Shown here: piece by piece, positions 1-7,506 of the stretch
How positions within the stretch are numbered: position 1 is the first letter of the stretch
How the letters are laid out: each line of letters starts with the position of its first letter
From: Clostridia bacterium
GTDB lineage: Bacteria > Bacillota > Clostridia > Oscillospirales > CAG-272
NCBI GenBank assembly: GCA_017517035.1
Contig: JAFXAN010000053.1
Span: 1-34,109 of the forward strand
Direction: 5' to 3'
Length of the DNA: 34,109 nt
Program-made: the position numbers and the translations under genes
Notes under the pieces: generated by a model
Database searches by the model: none
Told to the model about the DNA's origin: nothing
The model's input: the letters and a program-made list of their open reading frames with translations, nothing else

Positions 1-322
1 CGACCGACGCCGCCGTCGGCTCGCGCGACCTTTTAAAAAAGGTCGATCAAAACTTCGAAAAAGGTAATTTTTATTGCTGTTTATCTGTGTTTCTACGGAA
101 ATTTTACGGAAATTTCATGTAGAAAAACTTAGCATCAATTTACTCTCGAGTCATTCTGAGCGTAGCGAAGAATCTACGTGCGCTAAAGGATGATAATCTC
201 ACAGCAGTCAAAAACGAGCGGAACGCAGTGGAGTCGAACCCATAGGGCAATGCGACAGCATTGGGGTATAATTTCACCGTCTCCGCCTGTTCGATAAATT
301 ACTGTTTATAAATATAAAGCAA
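1..322. repeat. Non-coding interspersed-repeat region
   Basis: No credible gene is present. The stretch is a mosaic of short inverted repeats. Bases 1-16 form a GC-rich hairpin around CCGACG/CGTCGG, and 27-45 pair GACCTTTT with AAAAAGGTC. Bases 92-125 form an imperfect hairpin with TTCTAC and GTAGAA ends. Bases 151-175 carry a 25-base string with the core GAGCGTAGCGAAGAA, which resembles a repeat seen in many Clostridia (recalled, not searched). Bases 248-263 form CAATGC-GACA-GCATTG. Bases 292-307 (CGATAAATTACTGTTT) are identical to the right end of the hairpin element at 17542-17706. A T-arm-like string (GGTTCGACTCC, minus strand, about 231-241) has no matching acceptor stem. Confidence 0.6.
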
Positions 323-351
323 AAGGGCGAAGCGATCTTGGCTTCGCCCTT
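323..351 (-). terminator. Rho-independent terminator of smpB
   Basis: An 11-bp perfect stem, AAGGGCGAAGC (323-333) with GCTTCGCCCTT (341-351), and a 7-base loop start five bases after the smpB stop. On the minus strand the stem is followed by TTGCTTTATA, a modest U-tract. Confidence 0.8.
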
Positions 352-355
352 ATTG

Positions 356-829
356 TCAGAAATCTGCATGCTTATTCTTTGTAAATCTCTCGATGTTGCG
401 GTCGCTTTCACGCTTTGCATCCGAATCTCTCTTATCATAGAGCTTCTTACCTCTGCAAAGCCCAACCTCCACCTTAACATATGATCCGGAAAAATAGAGA
501 GAAAGAGGAACGAGCGTAAAGCCTTTCTGCCCCACAAGCCCATGAAGCTTCATAATTTCTCTCTTGTGCATAAGAAGCTTTCTGTCTCGGAGAGGATCAC
601 GGTTGAAAATGTTTCCCTGCTCATAAGGGCTTATATGTATGCCCACAGCAAGAAGCTCGCCGTTTTTCACCTCGCAATAGGAGTCCTTCAGATTCACCTG
701 ACCGGCTCTTAAGCTCTTGACCTCTGTTCCCGAAAGAACGATTCCCGCCTCATATCTTTCATCCACAAAATAATCATGGAATGCTTTTTTATTTTGGGCA
801 ATTATCTTTTTCCCGCCCTTATCTGCCAT
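356..829 (-). CDS. smpB: SsrA-binding protein SmpB
   Basis: This 157-residue protein binds tmRNA and delivers it to stalled ribosomes for trans-translation. Length and sequence match the SmpB family. The N-terminal oligonucleotide-binding barrel includes [13 protein letters not shown] at about residues 29-41. A basic C-terminal tail ([18 protein letters not shown]) is the part that in the family enters the empty mRNA channel. The ATG at 829 is chosen because GAGGTG lies about 5 bases upstream; an in-frame start eight codons earlier has no such site. It lies 35 bases after the VOC gene and probably shares its transcript. The tmRNA gene (ssrA), often adjacent to smpB, is not recognisable in the 355 bases downstream. 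Confidence 0.97.
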   Translation of the reverse strand: MADKGGKKIIAQNKKAFHDYFVDERYEAGIVLSGTEVKSLRAGQVNLKDSYCEVKNGELLAVGIHISPYEQGNIFNRDPLRDRKLLMHKREIMKLHGLVGQKGFTLVPLSLYFSGSYVKVEVGLCRGKKLYDKRDSDAKRESDRNIERFTKNKHADF

Positions 830-864
830 AGGTATCACCTCGCTTAATGTCAACTGCTTTTATT

Positions 865-1266
865 TTATACCTCGGTAGCCTTGAAAAATTCAACCTGTTC
901 CCCACCCGGAGCTATGACAAAAGCACAATTTATGATAATATTTGTCGGTTCAGAATTGACAGGCACATTTTTCGGAAGAATATGCGGTTTTCCTCCTGCG
1001 GCAATTGCCTTATTATAAGCCTCCTCAACATCGTCAACCTTAAATGCAAGATGGATATATCTGCTGTCCTGTTCCTCTTTTCCCGTTCCGTTTGAGAAAA
1101 GCTCGATATATTCGCCATTCCCCACATCAAGAAGTGCAATGGTCTTTTCGGGCCCTCCCCATTTTGCATAGAGGGTAAAGCCAAGCCCCTCCGTATAGAA
1201 TTTATATGACTCCTCAAAATTATTAACAGCCAAAGCCACATGATGTATTCCGTTTACAATACTCAT
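865..1266 (-). CDS. VOC/glyoxalase-fold protein, possibly methylmalonyl-CoA epimerase-like
   Basis: This 133-residue protein has the two beta-alpha-beta-beta-beta modules of the vicinal oxygen chelate superfamily. The four expected metal-ligand positions are visible: His8 or His9 (GIHHVAL), Glu55 (YIEL), His72 (IHLAFKV) and Glu126 (QVEFF). The arrangement resembles lactoylglutathione lyase or methylmalonyl-CoA epimerase, but the substrate cannot be assigned from sequence alone. The start at 1266 follows GGAGG by 7 bases; longer in-frame starts lack a ribosome site. It has its own promoter (1296-1324). smpB follows 35 bases later, so the two are probably co-transcribed. Confidence 0.88.
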   Translation of the reverse strand: MSIVNGIHHVALAVNNFEESYKFYTEGLGFTLYAKWGGPEKTIALLDVGNGEYIELFSNGTGKEEQDSRYIHLAFKVDDVEEAYNKAIAAGGKPHILPKNVPVNSEPTNIIINCAFVIAPGGEQVEFFKATEV

Positions 1267-1295
1267 ATTGAAACCTCCAAAATTCATTATTATAT

Positions 1296-1324
1296 ATTTT
1301 AACAGAAAAAGCACAATATGTCAA
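1296..1324 (-). promoter_or_regulatory. Promoter for the VOC-smpB transcript
   Basis: TTGACA (1319-1324 on the complement), a 17-base spacer and TAAAAT (1296-1301) give a near-consensus sigma-A promoter about 30 bases upstream of the VOC start. Confidence 0.75.
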
Positions 1325-1358
1325 TATGCTTCCATCTTCAAAAGCATTAAACACATTA

Positions 1359-2258
1359 TCAGAATACTGTTTTTTTAATAACATCCCCAATGAGCCTGTC
1401 CATTATATCCGCTCTCTTGATATAATCAAGATACGCTCTCGGAACAAATGTGGTTTTGTTTTCTATTGCATCGAATTTTTTTCGCGCCAAAGCCTTTTTT
1501 TCCTCAAGCGATTTATTTTGAAGCCAGCCAGCCTCAAAAATATCACAGTATTCAACATATCTCAGAGTGTGAAGCTCTTGCTCGGCATCAAATCTTTCCT
1601 TGTTCCACGCCTCAAATTCAAATTCCGTTTCGGTATCGATATTCGGTATCTCACCAACCTCATATAGAAAGGTTTGGGCCATTATGTGATATCCTCTCGC
1701 CGTCGGATGAACTCTGTCGGGGGATATGACCCCCTCCGAAAGAAGCGGTTTCATTGCTTTTTTATAGTCCACCACAAAGCAGTCATATTTTTTTGCAAGA
1801 CTGTAAAGAAATTCACCGCATTCGTCAAGACGGTGCTGACAGTGAAGGTTTTCTTCTGCACCCTCACTCTCCTCATCATATGGAACGGGGATGCAAATAA
1901 CAGCCTCGGCGCCCGAGGTCTTTATTTCGCAGATGATCCTTTCATAGCAATCTTTATAAATATCAATCGCTGATCGCAACAGCTCTTCTCTGCCGGGAAA
2001 ATTTTTGTGTTTTTCCTCAAGAAGCCATCTTTCGATATCGTTTATACCGAACATTGTTATAACGATGCTTGGATTATAGTGCAAGCAAAACGAATGTAGA
2101 TATTCGATTGCTTTTTTTGCAGTTCCGCCCGAAACGCCGCAATTAAAACATTTTATCTTATATTTTTTACGAAGAGTCTGATAAACCTCCGCCATATAAA
2201 GCCCGCCTGCGGTTATACTGTCACCGAGAAAGCAAACTATGTCTTTATCCTTAAACAT
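1359..2258 (-). CDS. SGNH/GDSL-family hydrolase
   Basis: This 299-residue protein is a probable esterase or carbohydrate deacetylase of the SGNH superfamily. The four blocks are present: nucleophile Ser14 in FLGDSITAGG, Gly41 in CGVSGG, Asn73 in FGIND, and the Asp181/His184 pair in SPDRVHPTARGYH. No signal peptide or membrane segment is seen, so it should act in the cytoplasm. The hydrolase fold is complete by about residue 200. A further 100 residues rich in charged and aromatic amino acids (FEAWNKERF, DYIKRADIMDRL) form an extension I do not recognise. GGAGG precedes the ATG, and the gene has its own strong promoter. The substrate is unknown. Confidence 0.9.
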   Translation of the reverse strand: MFKDKDIVCFLGDSITAGGLYMAEVYQTLRKKYKIKCFNCGVSGGTAKKAIEYLHSFCLHYNPSIVITMFGINDIERWLLEEKHKNFPGREELLRSAIDIYKDCYERIICEIKTSGAEAVICIPVPYDEESEGAEENLHCQHRLDECGEFLYSLAKKYDCFVVDYKKAMKPLLSEGVISPDRVHPTARGYHIMAQTFLYEVGEIPNIDTETEFEFEAWNKERFDAEQELHTLRYVEYCDIFEAGWLQNKSLEEKKALARKKFDAIENKTTFVPRAYLDYIKRADIMDRLIGDVIKKTVF

Positions 2259-2285
2259 AAAAAACCTCCATAAAACATTTTTGCT

Positions 2286-2314
2286 ATTATAACACTAACA
2301 ATCAGAGTTGTCAA
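2286..2314 (-). promoter_or_regulatory. Promoter for the SGNH hydrolase
   Basis: TTGACA (2309-2314, complement), a 17-base spacer and TATAAT (2286-2291) make a full consensus sigma-A promoter. A TG two bases before the -10 hexamer also gives an extended -10. Confidence 0.85.
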
Positions 2315-2341
2315 GGGAAAAAGTGCGTTTCATTATGCCAC

Positions 2342-2920
2342 TCAGCTTTGACCTATTATACCAAGAAGAACCTTACGCATAACAGCAATACTTTTATCAG
2401 GATTTGAAAAATCGGTTTTTTCAAGATATACAACCGTTCCGTATATCAAGGTCTTTAAAAGATACTCTATTTCGCTCTTTTTTTCATCGTCATATCCCAT
2501 ATCATCCGCATATTTACCTACAAGAGAAACTATTCTGCACCATATTTTTTCTCTTTCTGTCATCTGTTCATCGGTCATTCCGCTGCCGATGGGAAGCATT
2601 ATCGAAAGATAATTGGGATTTGCTATGAGAAAGCGCACATTGGCAATGCACGACTCCACTATCTGCCTACCGATATCCCCATCAAATGCCTTTTCGATCT
2701 GCTCACACATCATATCCCATCTGGAGTTTATATATGAAATGATGGAAAGAACAAGCTCGTCCTTGTTCTTGAAATGTCGGTAGGGAGCGGCGCAGGACAC
2801 CTCACACATGGATGCAACTCTGCGCAGGGAAAAATCATTAAGCCCGTGAAGTTCGATCTCCTTTATGCCGGCAATTAACAGCCGTTCACGAATACCCTCA
2901 TCAAAATTAGCACTTTTCAT
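2342..2920 (-). CDS. TetR-family repressor, probable regulator of the aromatic operon
   Basis: This 192-residue TetR-type one-component regulator has an N-terminal helix-turn-helix (RERLLIAGIKEIELHG then FSLRRVASMCEVS and APYRHFKNKDEL, about residues 10-55). The helical C-terminal domain has no recognisable ligand signature. The ATG at 2920 follows GGAGGT by 7 bases; a TTG five codons earlier is rejected because it sits on that site. The gene is divergent from the aromatic amino acid operon. The intergenic region carries two copies of TTAACA-S-TGTTAA, one after each -10 box. Autoregulation and repression of the operon are inferred from that placement. The ligand is unknown; an aromatic amino acid or pathway intermediate would fit the neighbourhood. 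Confidence 0.92.
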   Translation of the reverse strand: MKSANFDEGIRERLLIAGIKEIELHGLNDFSLRRVASMCEVSCAAPYRHFKNKDELVLSIISYINSRWDMMCEQIEKAFDGDIGRQIVESCIANVRFLIANPNYLSIMLPIGSGMTDEQMTEREKIWCRIVSLVGKYADDMGYDDEKKSEIEYLLKTLIYGTVVYLEKTDFSNPDKSIAVMRKVLLGIIGQS

Positions 2921-2942
2921 ATAAAACACCTCCAAAGATTGA

Positions 2943-2955
2943 TTAACACTGTTAT
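2943..2955. promoter_or_regulatory. Putative TetR operator over its own promoter
   Basis: TTAACACTGTTAT matches the TTAACA-N-TGTTAA palindrome at 12 of 13 positions and touches the tetR -10 box (2954-2959). A bound repressor should block open-complex formation. It shares the 12-mer TAACAGTGTTAA with the operator at 3043-3055. Confidence 0.75.
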
Positions 2956-2982
2956 TTTAACATAAAATTCCCGAAAAATCAA
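2954..2982 (-). promoter_or_regulatory. tetR promoter
   Basis: TTGATT (2977-2982, complement), a 17-base spacer and TAAAAT (2954-2959). The -10 box is directly followed by the operator palindrome. Confidence 0.75.
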
Positions 2983-3001
2983 GTTTTTTCTTGAATTTCT
3001 A

Positions 3002-3030
3002 TTGACTTTTTTCAAAAAAAGGTGTATAAT
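3002..3030 (+). promoter_or_regulatory. Promoter of the aromatic amino acid operon
   Basis: TTGACT (3002-3007), a 17-base spacer and TATAAT (3025-3030) form a near-perfect sigma-A promoter. Its strength implies that control is by repression, consistent with the operator at 3043-3055, which covers roughly +6 to +19 of the transcript. Confidence 0.88.
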
Positions 3031-3042
3031 ACCTACATCATG

Positions 3043-3055
3043 TTAACAGTGTTAA
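3043..3055. promoter_or_regulatory. Putative TetR operator of the aromatic operon
   Basis: TTAACAGTGTTAA is a perfect 13-bp palindrome around one central base, extending to GTTAACAGTGTTAAC at 3042-3056. It lies between the -10 box and the ribosome binding site (AAAAGGAG, about 3065-3072), a classic repressor position. Its near-copy lies at the tetR promoter. Confidence 0.78.
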
Positions 3056-3080
3056 CTTTTTCAAAAAAGGAGACGCCACT

Positions 3081-4283
3081 ATGAACGAAAAAATGTACGG
3101 TCTTGGCTCTGCCAGATCGGTTATACGAGAGATATTTGAATATGGCAAAGCAAGAAAAGCTGAAATCGGTGATGAAAATGTTTTTGATTTCAGCCTTGGC
3201 AATCCAAGCGTACCTGCTCCCCTATGCGTAAAAGAAACTCTTTGTGACCTTCTCGAAACCAAAGACCCTGTTTCACTTCACGGTTATACCTCCGCTCAAG
3301 GCGATGCCGAGGTTAGAAAAAAGATATCACAGTTCATAGAAAAAGAATACAACAGCGAAAACACTCCCGTTTCATCTCCCGATCTTATCTATCTTACATC
3401 GGGGGCAGCGGCAGCTCTCACTTGCACTCTCACCGCAATTCTCAATAAGGGCGATGAAGTGCTTGCACTTGCTCCTTTTTTCCCCGAATACCGTGTTTTT
3501 GTTGAAAGAACGGGAGCTTCTCTTGTGACTGTTCCCTGCAAAAGCGGAAGTATGCGTCCCGATCTTGATCTCATCGAGGATGCAATTAATGAAAAAACCG
3601 CCGCAATAATCATAAATTCCCCCAATAATCCGACAGGTGTTGTTTATCCCGAGGAGGATATCATAGGGCTGTCGAAGCTGCTAAGCAAAGCATCCGAAAG
3701 CATCGGACACCCCATATACCTTATCGCAGATGAGCCATACAGAGAGCTGGTATACGGAGATTGCTTTGTTTCTTATATTCCCAATTACTACGAAAATACG
3801 GTTGTCTGCTACTCACTGAGCAAATCCCTCTCGCTCCCCGGTGAGAGGATCGGATATGTCTCGGTAAGTCCGAGAACAAAAGATGCTCAAAAGCTATATC
3901 TTGCACTTTGCGGAGCGGGACGGGCACTTGGATTTGTTTGTGCAACAAGTCTTTTTCAATATATGATGGCATCTCTTCTCGGAAAAACATCGGATGTCTC
4001 GGCATATGAAGAAAACCGTGATATCCTTTGCTCTGCTCTCGCTGAATACGGATTCAGCGTGACAAAGCCAGATGGAGCATTTTATCTTTTCGTAAAATCC
4101 CCGATCTCTGATGCGAAAAAGTTTTGCGAAAAAGCCAAAGAATATGAGCTTCTTCTCGTTCCAAGCGACAGCTTCGGAGTGGAAGGCTATATCAGAATAT
4201 CATATTGCGTAAAGAAAGAACAAATAGAAAGATCACTGCCCGCATTCAAAGCACTTGCGGAGCATTACAGAAAAGGTGAATAA
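3081..4283 (+). CDS. Class I/II PLP aminotransferase, probably aromatic
   Basis: This 400-residue fold-type I aminotransferase has NSPNNPTG (residues 179-186), Asp217 in IADEPYRELVY for the pyridine nitrogen, and the PLP Schiff-base Lys248 in YSLSKSLSLPGERIGY. It is the first gene of an operon that otherwise makes phenylpyruvate and prephenate or hydroxyphenylpyruvate. Transamination to phenylalanine and tyrosine with glutamate as donor is therefore the likely role, inferred from context; motifs alone do not separate aromatic from aspartate or alanine aminotransferases. GGAG lies about 9 bases before the ATG. The stop is one base from the pheA start, suggesting coupled translation. Confidence 0.92.
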   Translation: MNEKMYGLGSARSVIREIFEYGKARKAEIGDENVFDFSLGNPSVPAPLCVKETLCDLLETKDPVSLHGYTSAQGDAEVRKKISQFIEKEYNSENTPVSSPDLIYLTSGAAAALTCTLTAILNKGDEVLALAPFFPEYRVFVERTGASLVTVPCKSGSMRPDLDLIEDAINEKTAAIIINSPNNPTGVVYPEEDIIGLSKLLSKASESIGHPIYLIADEPYRELVYGDCFVSYIPNYYENTVVCYSLSKSLSLPGERIGYVSVSPRTKDAQKLYLALCGAGRALGFVCATSLFQYMMASLLGKTSDVSAYEENRDILCSALAEYGFSVTKPDGAFYLFVKSPISDAKKFCEKAKEYELLLVPSDSFGVEGYIRISYCVKKEQIERSLPAFKALAEHYRKGE

Positions 4284-4284
4284 A

Positions 4285-5379
4285 ATGAACGGACTCGAAA
4301 AAGCAAGACAAATTATAAACGAGGTTGACACCGAGATGGCAAAGCTCTTTGAAAGACGAATGAGAGCTGCCGAAATGGTGGCGGAATATAAAAAAGAAAA
4401 CGGTCTGCCGATTCTCGATTCGGGCAGAGAAGATGAGATCATCAAAAACGGATCAATGAGAATCGAGGACACGGTTCTTCGTGAATACTATGTCAATTTT
4501 TTGAAAGACACCATGAAGGTTTCAAAGCAGTATCAATCCCGCCTTATTGAAGGGATGAAGGTTGCATACTGCGGAACAGAGGGAGCTTTTGCTCATATTG
4601 CAACAAAAAAGATGTTTCCTACCGCCATCAGCGTTGCTTATCCCGATTTTGCAAGCGTCTATGAAGCAGTTGTGAGGGGGGATTGCGATGCGGCTGTTCT
4701 CCCCGTTGAAAACAGCTATAACGGAGAGGTGGGACAGGTGACCGACCTGCTCTTCTCCGGAAGCCTTTATGTGAACAGTATGCTTGAGCTGGCAGTATCC
4801 CATGACCTTCTGGGAACTGCGGATGCAGAGCTTTCGGATATAAAGGATGTTGTCAGCCATCCTCAGGCTCTTGCTCAATGCGCAGAATACCTGAGAACAA
4901 ATTCACTGACCCCACATGAATTTACAAATACTGCACTTGCCGCAAAGCATATTGCGGAGAAGTGTGATAAATCATTTGCTGCAATTGCAAGCGAGGAGGC
5001 GGCAGATATCTTCGGTCTTAAGGTCCTTGCAAGAAACATAAACGCAAGCCGCAGCAATACCACAAGATTTGCAGTTCTTTCAAGATCGGAAAATATACCG
5101 ACATCAAAGAAAATGGATGTCTACTCGGTGCTTCTCTTCACGGTCAAGCACGAGGCAGGCTCTCTTGCAAAGGCACTTGACATTATCGGTGCATACGGCT
5201 TCAATATGAGAACTCTCAGAAGCCGTCCCATGAAAGAGCTTCTCTGGCAGTATTATTTCTATATCGAAGTTGAAGGAAATGTCCATACAGAAGAAGGAAA
5301 AGAAATGCTCAGAGGACTTTCAGCCTGCTGTGATCGACTGAAAATGGCAGGAACATTTACAAAACAGGAGCAAAACTGA
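4285..5379 (+). CDS. pheA: Bifunctional chorismate mutase/prephenate dehydratase (P-protein)
   Basis: This 364-residue fusion converts chorismate to prephenate and then to phenylpyruvate. Residues 1-80 are an AroQ-type chorismate mutase (FERRMRAAEMVAEYKKENGLP, then SGREDEII, supplying the Arg, Lys, Asp and Arg active-site positions). Residues about 93-270 are the dehydratase, with CGTEGAFAH, PVENSYNGEV and the catalytic Thr-Arg-Phe (NTTRFAV). Residues about 282-350 are an ACT domain (HEAGSLAKALDIIGAYGFNM, LRSRP), which in the family gives feedback inhibition by phenylalanine. The start at 4285 follows AGGTG. It begins one base after the aminotransferase stop and ends one base before aroB. Confidence 0.96.
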   Translation: MNGLEKARQIINEVDTEMAKLFERRMRAAEMVAEYKKENGLPILDSGREDEIIKNGSMRIEDTVLREYYVNFLKDTMKVSKQYQSRLIEGMKVAYCGTEGAFAHIATKKMFPTAISVAYPDFASVYEAVVRGDCDAAVLPVENSYNGEVGQVTDLLFSGSLYVNSMLELAVSHDLLGTADAELSDIKDVVSHPQALAQCAEYLRTNSLTPHEFTNTALAAKHIAEKCDKSFAAIASEEAADIFGLKVLARNINASRSNTTRFAVLSRSENIPTSKKMDVYSVLLFTVKHEAGSLAKALDIIGAYGFNMRTLRSRPMKELLWQYYFYIEVEGNVHTEEGKEMLRGLSACCDRLKMAGTFTKQEQN

Positions 5380-5380
5380 T

Positions 5381-6406
5381 ATGAAGCTTAGAGTGAATCT
5401 TGCCGAAAAAGGCTATGATATCATAATAGAGCGAGGAGTTCTTTCGAGAGCAGATGAGCATCTGAAGCTTGATCGAAAGGTTCTCATCGTCACAGATTCG
5501 GGCGTTCCGAGGGAGTATGCGGAAGCGGTTGCAGAAAAATGCAAAAACGGATATATCGTCACAGTTCCCGAGGGCGAGGGAAGCAAATCCTTCGCTATGC
5601 TCGAAATGCTTTGCCGCAAGATGCTTGATAAAGAATTTACCAGAAGCGACTGTGCTGTTGCCGTAGGTGGAGGAGTTGTTGGCGATCTTACGGGATTTGC
5701 CGCCGCTTCATTTATGAGAGGAATTGATTTTTACAATATCCCCACAACGCTTCTTTCACAGGTGGATTCATCGGTTGGAGGAAAGGTTGCTGTCAACCTT
5801 GACAGCGTCAAAAATATAGTCGGAACATTCTATCAGCCAAAAAAAGTGCTTATTGATCCCAATGTTCTTTCAACTCTTCCCCACCGTCAGATTTCAGCAG
5901 GGCTTGCGGAATCGCTGAAAATGGCAATAACAAGCGACAAAGAGCTTTTTGAAATTTTCAAAAGCAGAAAAGCCGAGGATGATATCGTAGAGGTAATTCG
6001 CCGCTCGCTTCTTGTGAAGATCAATGTTGTTGAGCAGGATGAAAAAGAGCTGGGTCTGCGCAAGGTGCTGAATTTCGGTCACACTTTGGGACACGGCATC
6101 GAAGGTGCTTCGGGAATGCGTGAGCTTTACCACGGTGAATGCGTTGCACTGGGAATGATACCTATGTGCTCGGATTCACTTCGATGCGATCTTATCGAAA
6201 TTCTCAAATCTCTTGATCTCCCCACAAAGGTAAACGGTGACCTTGAAGAAATGCTCAGAGTTGCAACACATGATAAAAAGAGAGACGGCGGAAGCATTTC
6301 AGCAGTATTTTCCGATGAGGCAGGCAGCTTTGAATTCAAAAAAATGCCCATTGAAGAATGGAAGGACCTCATGCGTGAGCGTTTTTCCCCATATATTGAG
6401 AGGTAA
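5381..6406 (+). CDS. aroB: 3-dehydroquinate synthase
   Basis: This 341-residue NAD- and metal-dependent enzyme converts DAHP to 3-dehydroquinate, the second shikimate step. Visible family signatures are PEGEGSKS, the glycine-rich VGGGVVGDLTGFAAASFMRG, PTTLLSQVDSSVGGKVAVN, and the metal-site segments GLAESLKM, NFGHTLGHGIE and YHGECVALGM. Length is typical of bacterial AroB. GGAG in the last codons of pheA serves as the ribosome site. It is separated by one base from pheA and two from aroC. Confidence 0.97.
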   Translation: MKLRVNLAEKGYDIIIERGVLSRADEHLKLDRKVLIVTDSGVPREYAEAVAEKCKNGYIVTVPEGEGSKSFAMLEMLCRKMLDKEFTRSDCAVAVGGGVVGDLTGFAAASFMRGIDFYNIPTTLLSQVDSSVGGKVAVNLDSVKNIVGTFYQPKKVLIDPNVLSTLPHRQISAGLAESLKMAITSDKELFEIFKSRKAEDDIVEVIRRSLLVKINVVEQDEKELGLRKVLNFGHTLGHGIEGASGMRELYHGECVALGMIPMCSDSLRCDLIEILKSLDLPTKVNGDLEEMLRVATHDKKRDGGSISAVFSDEAGSFEFKKMPIEEWKDLMRERFSPYIER

Positions 6407-6408
6407 TA

Positions 6409-7497
6409 ATGAAAAATACATTCGGAAACAGCATCTCATATACGCTCTTTGGTGAAAGCCACGGAGAGGAGATAGGAATAATCATCGACGGACTTGCTCC
6501 CGGAGTTGAGATCGACGAAGAATATATAAAGCTACAGCTTATGCGTCGCAGACCACATGGAAAGATATCAACAGCAAGACAGGAAAAAGACGAATACCGC
6601 ATAGTTAGCGGTGTTTTTGAGGGTAAGTCCACCGGAACACCGATATGTATCCTCATACCAAACACAAGCAAAAAAAGCGGTGACTACAGCTCACTTGCAG
6701 AAATTCCCCGCCCCGGTCACGCAGATTTTGCGGCAGAATGTAAATACCACGGCTTCCAAGACTACCGAGGAGGCGGTCATTTTTCGGGAAGGCTTACAGC
6801 TCCCATCGTTGCAGCCGGTGCGATCGCACAAAGCGTTCTTAAGAAAAAAGGCATTTACATCGGAACTCATATAAAATCCATCGCAGGCAAAAAAGACCGT
6901 GATTTTTCTTGCCTTGAGGATGATATCAAGGCTCTCTCGGAAAGCATCTTTCCCGTTCTTTGCGAAGCATCGGAAGAAATAATGCGAGAGGAAGCTGAAA
7001 AGGCAGCACTTGATGGCGATAGCGTTGGCGGTATTCTTGAATGTGCAGTCATCGGAATGCCCGGCGGCATCGGTGAGCCTTGGTTCGACAGCGTCGAAAG
7101 CATTCTTTCTCATGCACTTTTTTCGATTCCGGCAGTTAAGGGCGTGGAATTCGGTGCAGGCTTCGGTTTTTCCGAAATGAGGGGAAGCGAGGCAAACGAT
7201 GCCTTTGAAACCGACGGTGAAAAAATATATACAAAAACAAACAACAATGGCGGAATCAACGGTGGGATCACAAACGGAATGCCGATCATCTTCCGTCTTG
7301 CCATAAAGCCCACCCCTTCAATTTTCAAGGAGCAGGAAAGCGTCAATATGAAAACAAAGGAAAATGCTTCCCTTAAGATAGAGGGAAGACACGACCCTTG
7401 CATCGTTCACAGAGCTGCCCCTGTTGTGGATGCTGTTGTGGCAATGGTTCTCTGCGATCTTCTTGCAGGCAGATTCGGCACAGATTTTCTTTCATAA
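6409..7497 (+). CDS. aroC: Chorismate synthase
   Basis: This 362-residue FMN-dependent enzyme converts EPSP to chorismate, the last common step. Family blocks are visible: LFGESHGEEIGIIIDGLAPG at the N-terminus, RRRPHGKISTARQEKDEYRI, the flavin-site region RPGHADFAAECKYHGFQDYRGGGHFSGR, NNNGGINGGITNGMP, and KIEGRHDPCIVHRAAPVVDA near the C-terminus. Both catalytic His segments (ESHG and RHDPCIVHR) are intact. GAGAGGTAATA precedes the ATG, only 2 bases after the aroB stop. A flavin reductase, needed by monofunctional chorismate synthases, is not encoded nearby. Confidence 0.97.
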   Translation: MKNTFGNSISYTLFGESHGEEIGIIIDGLAPGVEIDEEYIKLQLMRRRPHGKISTARQEKDEYRIVSGVFEGKSTGTPICILIPNTSKKSGDYSSLAEIPRPGHADFAAECKYHGFQDYRGGGHFSGRLTAPIVAAGAIAQSVLKKKGIYIGTHIKSIAGKKDRDFSCLEDDIKALSESIFPVLCEASEEIMREEAEKAALDGDSVGGILECAVIGMPGGIGEPWFDSVESILSHALFSIPAVKGVEFGAGFGFSEMRGSEANDAFETDGEKIYTKTNNNGGINGGITNGMPIIFRLAIKPTPSIFKEQESVNMKTKENASLKIEGRHDPCIVHRAAPVVDAVVAMVLCDLLAGRFGTDFLS

Positions 7498-7506
7498 GAG
7501 GTAAAA

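Noticed and set aside
1-355. tmRNA (ssrA) next to smpB
   Set aside because: No tag-peptide frame ending in Ala-Leu-Ala-Ala, no acceptor pairing and no CCA-compatible 3' end could be found; only a T-arm-like string is present.
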